Below are positions 20,401 to 30,902 of a stretch of 64,000 bases of DNA, one piece after another. Under the pieces are notes generated by a model, which was given only the letters and a program-made list of their open reading frames with translations, ran no database searches and was not told the origin of the DNA. The translations under genes were made by a program, and so were the position numbers. Position 1 is the first letter of the stretch. Each line of letters starts with the position of its first letter. This stretch comes from Arabidopsis thaliana (Eukaryota > Streptophyta > Magnoliopsida > Brassicales > Brassicaceae). Location: NCBI RefSeq assembly GCF_000001735.4, contig NC_003071.7, forward strand, positions 10,285,151 to 10,349,150, in the 5' to 3' direction.

Positions 20401-23400
20401 GAAAACAATTTATCTAAAAAAAGTTTTTTTTTTTGTTATAATCAATATTATGTTTAGAAAACAACCAAAAAGTTTTCTATATTAGAAATGAGCTCACTAC
20501 AAAAGAATGATGTAAGTGTTTTTTAAAAAAACAAAAAATACTAGAGTCATATTCATGTCGTGTGAATCCAACGTAATCATGAATTAATCTCGGTTAGTAT
20601 ATTGTATTATCAACAGAAAGAAAAAAGAAAAATCTCGGTTACTAAATGATCATGTCTTGTGAATCCAATGTAATCATGGATTTGATCTCGGTAACCGCTG
20701 GTATGATAGCAACACAAGTTGTTCAAATATAAAATGTTTCTTTTCCTTATTATAACAAATGTCATGCTTGGTTAGTCATAGACTCATAGTTGCCATGAAA
20801 TTCAATACTTTTGCTATAAAACTAACTTGATAATTATTATATGAGATTGACTCGCAATAAGAGGAATCCTTATTTTGTAGTGAATCACTAACGTAATACG
20901 AGTAATTTTTCGATGAGAAGAGTTGGCGTGTATAAGTGACGTGTTACATCACTCACGTTGTGAGAGGCAAAAAATTTTTTTTTCTTTATTCTTTAAATTT
21001 AAGAGGTTCTGAGGCGAAGCCCGTAATTTACTAGATCCAAAACCACAGCATGTAATATTAGTTTCGTCTCAAACATCACTCAAACCGAGGAAAAGAATTA
21101 TTGCATGAGAAATGAAAGAACATTTACTCGTAGAGAAAAAAGAAAAAACATTGACGTATAGATTTTGCTTTTAATGAATAACAACGAGTTACCGGCATAT
21201 ATTTATTTCTTTCAAAAATTATTTACTGTCCATTAATTCTCTATATATTTATATATATCAAATACTATATACATTTTAAATTAAAGAAGGAATTTCTATG
21301 TTAGTTGTAGATTTTAATTGATTGGAAAATTCAATTAAAAATATACTTTATAATTGAATTACTTAGAATTTTATCTTACATTTTAGTAGATTTGGAAATA
21401 TTTTAAACGGTCTTATAGTCCATGTTATATCAGTGGTCATGTACTCAACTTGGTTATAGACATATATATTTGGTTTGCCACTTGTTTGTGTTTTCTTACC
21501 GGCTTGCTCTTTGTCATGTGTATTGCACATCCGGTTCCTCAATCGCGTTCAAACATGTACCTCATTTGGTTCTCGTCTTGCCGCTTCACCCGTGTATTCG
21601 AACTAGCAGTTCCCTTTGATAGAGTAAGAAAATTAGAAGACAAAAAGAAGTCTAAATCTAAAATTTTAGACAACAAAAAAAAAAAAAAAAAGAAGAGAGA
21701 AGTCTAAATCAAAAAGGAAAATTTGCATAAATTAGAAACCCAATTGATCAAGACTTGAAGATCACATGCATTCAGGGATTTGGTGTTTACTTCATTGTAA
21801 AAAGACGAAAAAAAACATATGAGAAGTAGACGCCAATAAAAAAAAAAGCCTCGTTGTTGGTTTGTGCGATGCGGCATGTGGTTGTTTTGTTTTTGAGCTG
21901 ACGAAGTGTGTTGGTATGTTCGTGAATCCCATCTATGTATTTAAGATTCTAAAATTAATAGAATGGATTCTAAAACACATACCTTAATTTCTCCTTAGCC
22001 TCAAATTAATCAATGTCTAGTATATATCATAGTTATACTTATACATGACCTGATGACCATATTAGTATATTATATTAGCCACATATTGGACGTACAAAAG
22101 AACATGGGATGCAATGCTAGCTAATTTGAGGTAGACCTTGTAAGAATAGTAACTACACGTATCAATCATGGAAACACAAAGTAATCATAACCGAAATCGA
22201 TGTTTAAAGTGTGATGATGAAGAAACCAAAATGCTTGAGTTTGAGATTGGAAAAGGAAATGATGGTTCGCTTGACAACAAGATTGACTCAAAAATGTTGT
22301 TTGCCTTTTCTACATGAATCATAACACTTGTTCATGTTTCCGGCAAAATCATTTCTACAGTCACACGCATGGTCACTTCCTCGTATTTCCAACTTTTTTC
22401 TATGCATTACATACGTATGAATGATGCGTGTTGTTTTTTGCCAAATATATATACATACGTATTTTCTGGCATCCCATATGGCGAGATTCTATAATTCATA
22501 AAATGGATTTTGGGATCTTTAGGTTATGACTTATGATTAAAGACTGAGCTAAATTGGGTTTTGATTATTAAGATAATTAATTAATTTATACCAAAATCAC
22601 TATATGCAATACAACGAATAATACGTTTTAAGTGCGATTAAATAATTAAAATTGATTTTTTAAACATCTAACGTAAGATACAATACTATAATCATTTGTG
22701 TATTTCCTTAACAACTAAACAAATAAAGGCAACAAATAATTAGGTTGCATATAATTATAAGTAACAGTATGAAATAACACAATGATTTGGAAATATCTAA
22801 TCATAATTCTGATGTGTCATTTGTTTTCTGATTTTTTATTTTTCTTACCCATTGTTTTCTGATAGTTACTAGAGACTATAATGAAAATATGAAATCAGGG
22901 AAAAGAAAGTTGCCCAAAAAAAAAAAAAGAGTGGATCAACGTCTTCTTGAAGCACCGTGGGCCTACTGAGGCCCAACAAAATAAATTCAAATTATGGGCT
23001 ATTATAAACTTAGCATCGAAAAATGTGAGCCGTTAAATGCAAAGCAGAGAAAAAAAGTGAATTAACTAAAAACAGTAAAACACACAGAATTTGGGAGATG
23101 GGTCGTCTCTCCTTCACTGTTCCTTCGCACGTGAGTGTGATTTTATGCATGTTGATGTTATTTATGACTTATGATAATGTTACTCTCAAGTCTCACCGTT
23201 TCTCCATTCATCGATATGCTTCTTCTCTTTATTGGTCTTGGTCAACAATAAAACATGTTCTAATATGATAGCTACAAGCTACAAAAGAAAAATTATTGTT
23301 TGTCAACTTCTTGATAACAGTTAATTACAAATTCATTTAATACATATCATAAGTAAAAACAAGTTCTTGATGACCACCTAGTTGACCTTGAGTCCTTGAC

Positions 23401-25368
23401 GATGAATGTAAATCAACTTTCCAACTAGCGTCAAACTTAAAAAAAAAACAAATATTGCTTATTACATTGATATTCGTCCACCAATATTTCTGAAATTTTT
23501 TTATTGAGTTGGCATATTTACCTAATACCTGAAAAAAGCAAAAGCAAGAGATGTGGAGGTGGTTAAGTGGTTCTGAGGTAACTTAAGTATAACTAAAGAA
23601 GAAGACGACAAGTTAACCAACTCATTAACCAAATAATTTTCCTCCATCTAAAAGTATGAAAACACGAAAATGTATATGGCATATGTAATATAGGTTGATA
23701 TCTATAATTTTCTGGTTTTATTAATTTGAAACAATATCACAAAATTGTTGATATCTAATCATCCAAATTCAAACTTGTAAACTAAAAGAAAGTTGCCAAA
23801 AAAATAAGTAAGAAGAGTTGAAAAGAAAAGACGAAAAAAAACACAGAGGTATCCCAATAAGACGAGTGCCTTGAAAGTACAAACAATCGAAGTTTAATAG
23901 GAAATAATAGGGGACAAGTGGACAACTAATATTGTTGACTATTAAGTTTTCCTTAATATAGTTCGAGAATTTAAAGTATGGTTTATATAATACTCTCAAT
24001 CATGTTTGGACCGAAACACGAAGAAGAAGCCGACGTTGGTGTGCCGTCCACGACCCGCATGACCCTCCTTGACGTTGAACTTGTACACTTATTATATAGT
24101 TATATACAAAAATGATTTATGACATATATAAAGTAAATTCAACATAAAATCCTATTAAAAATGTTAAATAGTTTAATGACGTTAGCTAAACCCTATCCCG
24201 TTCTCTCGGTTAGCCAAGACCAAGAGGACCGAAAAAATGTAATCCATTTGGATTTGGTGAACGAAACTTATATATTTGATCGTTGCTTTGTAAAGTAATA
24301 TATTCATTTTATACATCATATGTTTGTTTTGGTAACAGAACTGTAGTATATTATAACAAAATAATATTTTTGACCCGTTTCAGATTCTGCAACTAAAAAG
24401 TATATTATTGCTAAACCTGAACCATAATAAACTAAGTTATATGATTTAAAATATGTTTCGAATTTAACCGATACGTTGTCTTATTCGAGTGGATATTAAT
24501 GTCGCCAAACGTATGCCAATTCTGTAGCCTTATGGTGCGCAATAAATCACTTTGGTCCTCTCTTATCTCGAAGAACATAAATTGCATACCTTATCTTCTT
24601 ATTTACTCATTCTCACGAAAACATCTTATCGTTTCAAAAGCATATAGTTTACTAATCGTCTCATATTTTTCTAATTGTATAAATTAACATGGACGTACAA
24701 ACAATATCTAATAAGATTTTTTTGTTTGTTTTTAAGTTTTCCTATTATAAAATTTAGAATCCTAATATCTTTTTGTAATTTGATAAGGACAACATATAAA
24801 TTATTAATATTTGACATTCAACAAGTCACAAATGAATAATGATTGATTATTCTTATATTGATTTGGATTGTTCCACTAACATGAACAAATTGTTTAAAAA
24901 TGGATGAAATATTTGAGAAAGTTTGTATGGCTAAACTTATTTTTTTTTAAACTAATCATATATATTATCGTCGAAATTTCAAATTTCCTATTATAAAATT
25001 ATAATCCTAATTTATTTTGTAATTCCATAAAGAACACACATAGATAACTAGAACCTAACATACAATAAGCCAAAAAATGATTGTATATTTAAGTTATCTG
25101 ATTGTGAAATGTTCCACTAACTCGAACAAATAAAATATCCGAGAAAGTCTCTTCTTATCATTTATATTAAAGTTGTGTTCTTAAATCAATAAATCAAAGA
25201 TAAGGACATCACACTTGTGATATTACCCAAACTATTGATATTTTTCTTTTTGCTTATCTCCCCAAATTCAACTTTACGTGTGTATAAAAACAGGTAAATC
25301 AATAAACCAATGAGGTGTGATCATCTGAGAATGTTCTCCCGATTTAGCAATCTACTACACTAAATATC

Positions 25369-25420
25369 AACCGTTGGATCAAAAAACCAATACCCTTGAG
25401 AACACTAACATCCAACGGTT
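25369..25420. promoter_or_regulatory. Inverted pair of MSA-like (AACGG) elements upstream of the BTB gene
   Basis: AACCGTTGGAT (25369-25379) and ATCCAACGGTT (25410-25420) are perfect 11-bp inverted repeats about 270 bp upstream of the ATG. Each contains TCCAACGGTT, which matches the mitosis-specific activator core bound by MYB3R factors except for the last base. A role in G2/M expression is inferred from the motif only. Confidence 0.45.
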
Positions 25421-25687
25421 CTTTCTTATGTATAAATGTAGAAACAACTGTTGTGTGTAAACGGAATGAAAAAAAAACAGAAGCAGAGAGAGAAAAGAGA
25501 AGACAGAGTCAATTCAATTTCTGAAAAAAAGTTCAAATTTTTCTAATAAATTTTGATTTCCCATTAGTCAGAAACATCTTCTTTCTCGTGCCCGGAGCTC
25601 AATTTTTCAAATTTCATTGAAAAATCGAAGCTTTCCTGGAAAATTTTTGCATTCTCTATTACATCGTCTTCACCTAATTTTCCATTA

Positions 25688-27013
25688 ATGGGTATCTCAA
25701 AAGACAGGATCAAATTCAACGTTGGTGGACGACTCTTCGAAACGACGGCGACGACGTTAGCAAACGCAGGTCGTGATTCTTTCTTCGGAGCATTGTTCGA
25801 CGACGAATGGAATCTTTCACCACTTGAAGATTCCATTCTTTTCGTAGACAGAAACTCAGATTGCTTCGCAGTTCTTCTTGATCTTCTCCGTACGGGAGAC
25901 CTTAACGTTCCGGCCAACATCCCTGAGCGTCTCCTTCATAGAGAAGCTTCTTTCTACGGTTTACTTGACCATGTACGGACCGCTAAATGGGGTCCGTTTG
26001 ATGGTAACCGTCTTCGTCTATCGGATTCTGTTAAAGGAATTGCTCCCGGAGACGGAACCGCCATCAGGGCAGGTCCTGATGGCGGTTGTTGCGTCGCGCA
26101 CGGGAGTGTTGTTCATGTTTTTGATTGGATGTTGGAAGAACATTCTCCGATCAACCTTGATTACCAGAGAGTAAACGATGTTGGCTGGATTGATTCAGAC
26201 AACATCGTACTCTCTGCTTGTGAGAAATTGGGAAGAGGAGATGGAGGAATGGGACTGTTCAGTTCATCTTCCGGTGATCTTCGGTATAAGTTTCAGGTCT
26301 GTCATGAGAATCAGGTGAAGAGTTATACAGCTGGAGCTTTGAGTTTTTCGCCGGATTATGAGATTTTTGCGAGCTGCAAAGGTCGGAGTAATGAGTATGG
26401 AATCGGAGTTTGGGATCAGATAACTGGAAAGCAAACCGATTTCTTCTACGAGAGTCCTGGTTGGTCACTTGGTGATGCTGACAAGCTTCAATGGCTGAAT
26501 GGTAAGAACTGTCTTCTTGTGGCTACATTGTTTCCAAGAAAGGACAACTGTTACATTAGTTTGTTGGATTTTCGGGACAAGAACATGGTTTGGTCATGGT
26601 CGGATATTGGGTCTCCTATGGCGATAGACGAGAAGAGAGTGAGAGATGCAATAGCTATGGAAGATAGCAATTCGATTTGTGTGGTGAATGAGTTTGAGGA
26701 TTTGGGGTTTATTGATCTGAGGATGTATGGAGGAAGCGTGAGGTGGAGTTCGAGAAGTAAACTGATGAAGAGTAAGATGCCTGATGAGCCTTGTTACCCG
26801 AAACTAGCTTTGCATGAAGGCCAGCTTTTCTCATCAATGAATGATTCTATCTCTGTGTTCTGTGGACCAGACTGGGTCTTAACTTCTAGGCTAAGAAGAA
26901 GCTATGGTGGCTCAATCTGTGATTTCTCCATTGGTGGCGACCGCCTTTTTGCATTGCATAGCGAGGAGAATGTGTTTGATGTCTGGGAGACTCCGCCTTG
27001 TCCGATCATATAA
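25688..27013 (+). CDS. BTB/POZ (KCTD-type T1) protein with WD40/YVTN-like C-terminal propeller
   Basis: Intronless gene of 441 residues, matching what I recall as At2g24240. The N-terminus carries a potassium-channel-tetramerisation-type BTB domain at about residues 7-100 (IKFNVGGRLFETTATTLA, ending in HREASFYGLLDHVR). The remainder (about 120-440) consists of repeated beta-strand units resembling a WD40/YVTN propeller (GSVVHVFDWML, YGIGVWDQITG, NCYISLLDFRDKN, FDVWETPPCP). KCTD-type BTB proteins often act as substrate adaptors of CUL3 ubiquitin ligases; that role is inferred from the family. The start is the first ATG of a long pyrimidine- and GA-rich leader. A TATA-like TATGTATAAATG lies near 25428. 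No disruption is visible. Confidence 0.92.
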   Translation: MGISKDRIKFNVGGRLFETTATTLANAGRDSFFGALFDDEWNLSPLEDSILFVDRNSDCFAVLLDLLRTGDLNVPANIPERLLHREASFYGLLDHVRTAKWGPFDGNRLRLSDSVKGIAPGDGTAIRAGPDGGCCVAHGSVVHVFDWMLEEHSPINLDYQRVNDVGWIDSDNIVLSACEKLGRGDGGMGLFSSSSGDLRYKFQVCHENQVKSYTAGALSFSPDYEIFASCKGRSNEYGIGVWDQITGKQTDFFYESPGWSLGDADKLQWLNGKNCLLVATLFPRKDNCYISLLDFRDKNMVWSWSDIGSPMAIDEKRVRDAIAMEDSNSICVVNEFEDLGFIDLRMYGGSVRWSSRSKLMKSKMPDEPCYPKLALHEGQLFSSMNDSISVFCGPDWVLTSRLRRSYGGSICDFSIGGDRLFALHSEENVFDVWETPPCPII

Positions 27014-28285
27014 TTCACTACCTTAATACTCTGGTTTGCTTTTGTTCACGTTTAGTTTGCTTGTTTTAATAGAGTCCTTAGAAAACTACAGAGAAAAGAA
27101 TAGCAATAGACAAAGACAACTATAGCAATAGACTGATGATCTTAGTTTTGTTCTATACAAAGAAAGTGTTGCTTCTTACTAAGAAATGATATCGATTTTA
27201 TACGATTTTATGTCTCTTACACCGATCAACGATAGCCAGGTCTTCACTCGATACAGAGTTCTTAGTATTAGCTGTGTTTTATTTTATTCTCGTTAGACTT
27301 ACTAAGCTGTTTCCATGGTGGTCCAAAATCTCAACCTCAGCTTCTTTAAGGTTTTTTGAGGATTCGTTACCTTAGTACATGTGAGTGGTTGCAACTGCTA
27401 CTGTCTTTTGGGGGCAGTTAAAGTTTATATCTTCATTTCGCTTTTCCTTAAAGATTCAAGATTTTAGCTTTTAGTTTTTGGAAGGAATTTTCTTTTCTCA
27501 TTTACACTTTCCGGGAAAGTTTGTGGCATAACAATGTGAGCTACCACATTGGATAAGCTCTGACCTTTAAAGAATCTAGTTCACTTCTTACCATCACTTT
27601 GCAAAATCAGTCTCTACCCTCTCTGTTCCATTTCCATTCTTAAAAGCTATATTCTCATTCAAGAATATTGGAAATCTGATATGTTAAAAAAAAAGATGGA
27701 AAAGCTTACCTAACCGTTGAGAAAATCAAAGACTCCCTCAAGGCAAGTACAATCAGCTCGAGTAGTCAAAAGCAATGTAGTTTTCCTGATTATCACCTTC
27801 TTTCTTGAAAGCTTCCCTGAATCACAGAAAAGGCTTAAATTTGATACAAAACTCAAACGTACCAACTGTCAAGATCTTCACTATCCCAAGGATACAAACT
27901 AACAACGAAGTGATCCTGTTTACCGCTTTCGGACCAGTTTTACCTACGGACTATGCAACACATGCACCACTACTTCAAACCAAAATGTAGTAGCAATATA
28001 CAACGATCAAAAAGCTCTTAACAGAATAAAAGCAAGAATAGTAGTTGTATGAGGGTATGGCATAAGGGGACGACATTGCTGCTATGCCTGCAACAAGTTT
28101 GATAAGAACATAGCTGGTTACCAACAAATCTTTCTAGACTAACTACAATAGACCATTGCACATTTGCTAGAGATCATGTATAGTTCGAGTTTTCAAGTAC
28201 ACAAAATCTAGACTTAAAATCAAAGGAAAACATAGCCTTTGATCTAATAAAAACAGAATAACAGTCTGAAGTGAGAATTTGCGGC
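27014..28285. other. Spacer between the BTB gene and F-box gene A, with a duplicated 3' block
   Basis: No complete gene. The block 27450-27800 is the counterpart of 30200-30560, downstream of the second F-box gene. Shared stretches include TTTTGGAAGGAATTTTCTTT, AAAGAATCTAGTTCACTTCTT and AAAGCTATATTCTCATTCAA. The tandem F-box duplication therefore included this flank. A short decayed coding-like stretch (minus-strand reading ENYIAFD) lies near 27765. Confidence 0.6.
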
Positions 28286-29410
28286 CTAGCGTTCAACCCG
28301 GAAAGACAGGACCGGATCATATCTGTTGCGGAACAACACACGATTCTCCCTTGAGGATCTCCAACAATTGATATTGTCTTCAGCCTTTCTTTTATTTGTA
28401 TGTACTCCATATTTATAGGGGTAAGTTACATTGCGTGACCCAACGGTGAACAAAATCGAGTCCCCAGTCAAACCACAACCATGAGGAAGCTCCTTAGCGG
28501 AGCAGTAGAAATTCCCCAGGTGTCCACCAAGAAACAAAACACGGTCTCCCAAATCGCTGACCTCAACCCATTCAGCAGCCTCCTCATCTAGCCTACTTAC
28601 TCTACATCTTAGGAAGTCTGTCTTAACCAGGAAAAGCTCCTCATTGCCAGATGGAACCAGAAAGTTGGAGTCGATATGAGGTGTTAGGGGAGTCGCTTCC
28701 AGCGAAGAAGGATCGATAACGAACGTGTCCCCATTAAAGAAAGTTGCATAGAACCTTCCTCTAAAAGTGAATAACTCCTTACATGAAGCAGTTGAGGGTT
28801 TCTCAAGCCGAATCCATCTCATTTCAGTACTTCTTAACACCAAAAACAAATCAGTGCAGTCGAGGAGCGCAACGAATTCGCCTCCTCCTCCTTGTTCGTT
28901 TAGCGGAAGAAAAGCTGCACTGTATTCTTCAGGATTGCAACCGATCATCAATCTGTACTTATGGCCCAGAGGGATGATCTGGCAGTCAAGCATGTTCATC
29001 AAAATTGGCTCAGTTCCTGGAACATTGACTTTCACTGAGCACTGAAGAGGAGATGGAAGCTCCACATGATCATTTGACTTATCTTGGCCTAATCCTCCCA
29101 GAAAATATTCGGAGGAAGCATCAGCAGCATCAGGAGGAGTTAGAACTCTAAAGAGGAACAAAGGGACCTTCTCCAGGGTGCAGCACAAGTCTTTGCTTTC
29201 TAAAGGGAAAGCGGGAAGAGAGTAACTTTGGCGTAATAGAGAAGAAGGAAATGGAAATGTGGATCGCCATGAGCGGCAAACAGAGCGGGCATGAACAGCA
29301 TCGAAATAGTGATCCTCTAGATGCGTTGAGATAATGTGAAGTAGCTCTTCAGGGAGCTGAGACCAGTCTGGCATTATCGATGATGTTGATATCTTCTTTT
29401 TCATTGCCAT
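28286..29410 (-). CDS. F-box protein with DUF295 (KIB-type) domain, copy A
   Basis: Intronless 374-residue protein, matching what I recall as At2g24250. The F-box lies at about residues 14-58 (PDWSQLPEELLHIISTHLED, then VHARSVCRSWRSTFPFPSSLLR), where it would bind a SKP1-like adaptor. The C-terminal two thirds is a DUF295 domain (EMRWIRLEKPS, FTFRGRFYATFFNGDTFVID, GDRVLFLGGHLGNFYCSAKEL, GCGLTGDSILFT). Arabidopsis has several hundred such lineage-expanded F-box genes acting in SCF ubiquitin ligases; targets are mostly unknown. The start at 29410 (MAMKKKISTSS) aligns with the start of the tandem copy B. This copy reads cleanly across the segment where copy B is frameshifted. Confidence 0.92.
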   Translation of the reverse strand: MAMKKKISTSSIMPDWSQLPEELLHIISTHLEDHYFDAVHARSVCRSWRSTFPFPSSLLRQSYSLPAFPLESKDLCCTLEKVPLFLFRVLTPPDAADASSEYFLGGLGQDKSNDHVELPSPLQCSVKVNVPGTEPILMNMLDCQIIPLGHKYRLMIGCNPEEYSAAFLPLNEQGGGGEFVALLDCTDLFLVLRSTEMRWIRLEKPSTASCKELFTFRGRFYATFFNGDTFVIDPSSLEATPLTPHIDSNFLVPSGNEELFLVKTDFLRCRVSRLDEEAAEWVEVSDLGDRVLFLGGHLGNFYCSAKELPHGCGLTGDSILFTVGSRNVTYPYKYGVHTNKRKAEDNINCWRSSRENRVLFRNRYDPVLSFRVER

Positions 29411-30902
29411 GCTTGCTGCTGAAGAACACAGAAATTTACTGCTGCAATTTCGAAAATTTACAACTTTTTTTTAGGGGTTTGATGAAATTGCTGAAACGAT
29501 CCAACTCTTCCATTTTTAGAAAATTCTCAGTTCATTCTTGGAAAATAAAACCCAACAGGAAAAAATTGATTTCACTGAAGCTCCAAAGGTCATAATCAAT
29601 TCTGGGTTTGATCAATTTGCCACAGGAAAAACTAAAAGTTGGTAACAGAAAATTCACAGTTCATTATAGAATATTCGCAGGGATTAAAGAGATAGGTCGT
29701 AGTAGTACCGTAACTTGGAGAAAAAGTTGGAGCTTCCTGCAGATTCTTCAGAGCCCTTTCGTAGCGTCGACAAATGGGGATAGAGACTAGTTAAGATTTA
29801 GAGCGAATTTGGTTTGGGGTTGGATTGATTGGGAAAGCAAAGAACCGAAGGGATTGAGACGGTTTATATCAAATGAGCCGGTTAAGACTTTGGTTTTCGG
29901 ATAGACTTGAGATGACGTCGTTTTTGCATTATGTTGTTGTTATGTTTCTTTTCTTCGTTCTGTTGATTGTTTTGTACTCTTGTTTCTCTCCTCTGTACCC
30001 AAGAATATTTTTGATACTGATTTGCCAAGAGGTATCTTCGATCGGTTTGAATCTTAGGAACTCGTAAAGTGATGTGAGTTCTTGTTTTTGGAACGGTTAA
30101 TAAACGCTAGTACGCAACATTAATGAAATAACACAGAGCTTGGTAACCCCATCAATGAAACTCCCTAGGCTAACTATAGAAGTAAGTTTCATTTTCCTTT
30201 AAAGATGATTTCAAGAACTTAGCTTTAGCTTTTGGAAGGAATTTTCTTTTCTCATTGACACTCTCTGGGAAAGTTCTGGCGTAACAGTATTAGTATGTGA
30301 GCTACCACAGTGGATATGCTCTGATCTTTAAAGAATCTAGTTCACTTCTTTTCATCACTTTGAAAAAACAAATGTCTACCCTCTCTATTCCACTTAAAAG
30401 CTATATTCTCATTCAAAATGACATCGGTATAATATGTTAAAAAGATGGAAAAGCTAACTTAAACGTCGAGAAAAATCAAAGACTCCAGGGAAATATCAAC
30501 GAGCTAGAGTAATCAGCCATTGCTTTATTGAGGAAGTCTTCGGGAGCTACACGGTCAAAAGCAATGTAGTTTTCCTACATTTAGTCCATATCGTCGTCAT
30601 CAAGCGCCAGTTCCATTCAAGTAGCAAGATTTTTAAACTGCACAAGGCAGCACACAATAAAAGATCAGTGACCAAGAAAAGAGTTTCTATATCGTGGCTA
30701 AACGTTTCAGTTTTGGACAGTGTCAAATTGTTCAAAAAGATCATGATGACGAAAAAAAGTTATAAGAACTCAGAACTGAGATTTAACTTCAACATTAAAT
30801 ACCAGTGATCCAACAATGGGTAACATGAGATATCACAAAATCCATACCTAAAAATATGATAGGAATTTATGTTTTTATTTCTCTAAAGCAGGATTTTACT
30901 GC
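29411..30902. other. Spacer between the two F-box genes
   Basis: The first 400 bp (29411-29830) is the promoter and leader of copy A on the minus strand. The block 30200-30560 is the partner of 27450-27800. At 30480-30640 the minus strand reads as one frame of about 55 codons, including MELALDDDDMD and ENYIAFDRVAPEDFLNKA, broken by three stops. It is therefore taken as a decayed exon. Nothing else is seen. Confidence 0.5.
30480..30640 (-). pseudogene. Decayed exon of unknown origin downstream of F-box copy B
   Basis: Read on the minus strand from a possible acceptor (TTGTGCAG), one frame gives FKNLAT-stop-MELALDDDDMD-stop-M-stop, then ENYIAFDRVAPEDFLNKA continuing for about a dozen more residues. 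The acidic and mixed composition looks coding, unlike the AT-rich surroundings, but three stops interrupt it. The copy near 27765 keeps only ENYIAFDYSS before a stop, as if an internal piece were lost. I do not recognise the parent gene. Confidence 0.35.

Larger units (their letters stand above)
19391..25687. other. Long AT-rich spacer between the receptor kinase and the BTB gene
   Basis: It holds the kinase gene's leader (to about 19800), an Emigrant-like MITE end near 20315, a 17-bp direct repeat at 20153-20203, and a degenerate duplicated block at 20540-20600 and 20650-20700 (GTGAATCCAAYGTAATCATG). A promoter-like patch with an exon-like start lies at 22950-23130. A second exon-like fragment is at 23551-23577, and a GC-rich patch at 23999-24090. 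The last 400 bp is the BTB promoter, with two inverted MSA-like motifs. No complete gene was found. ORFs at 21422-21707 and 23769-24687 look spurious. Confidence 0.5.

Noticed and set aside
21422-21707. Two overlapping ORFs of 65 and 85 codons
   Set aside because: They sit in AT-rich spacer and end in poly-Lys from an A-run. No splice, promoter or family evidence supports them.
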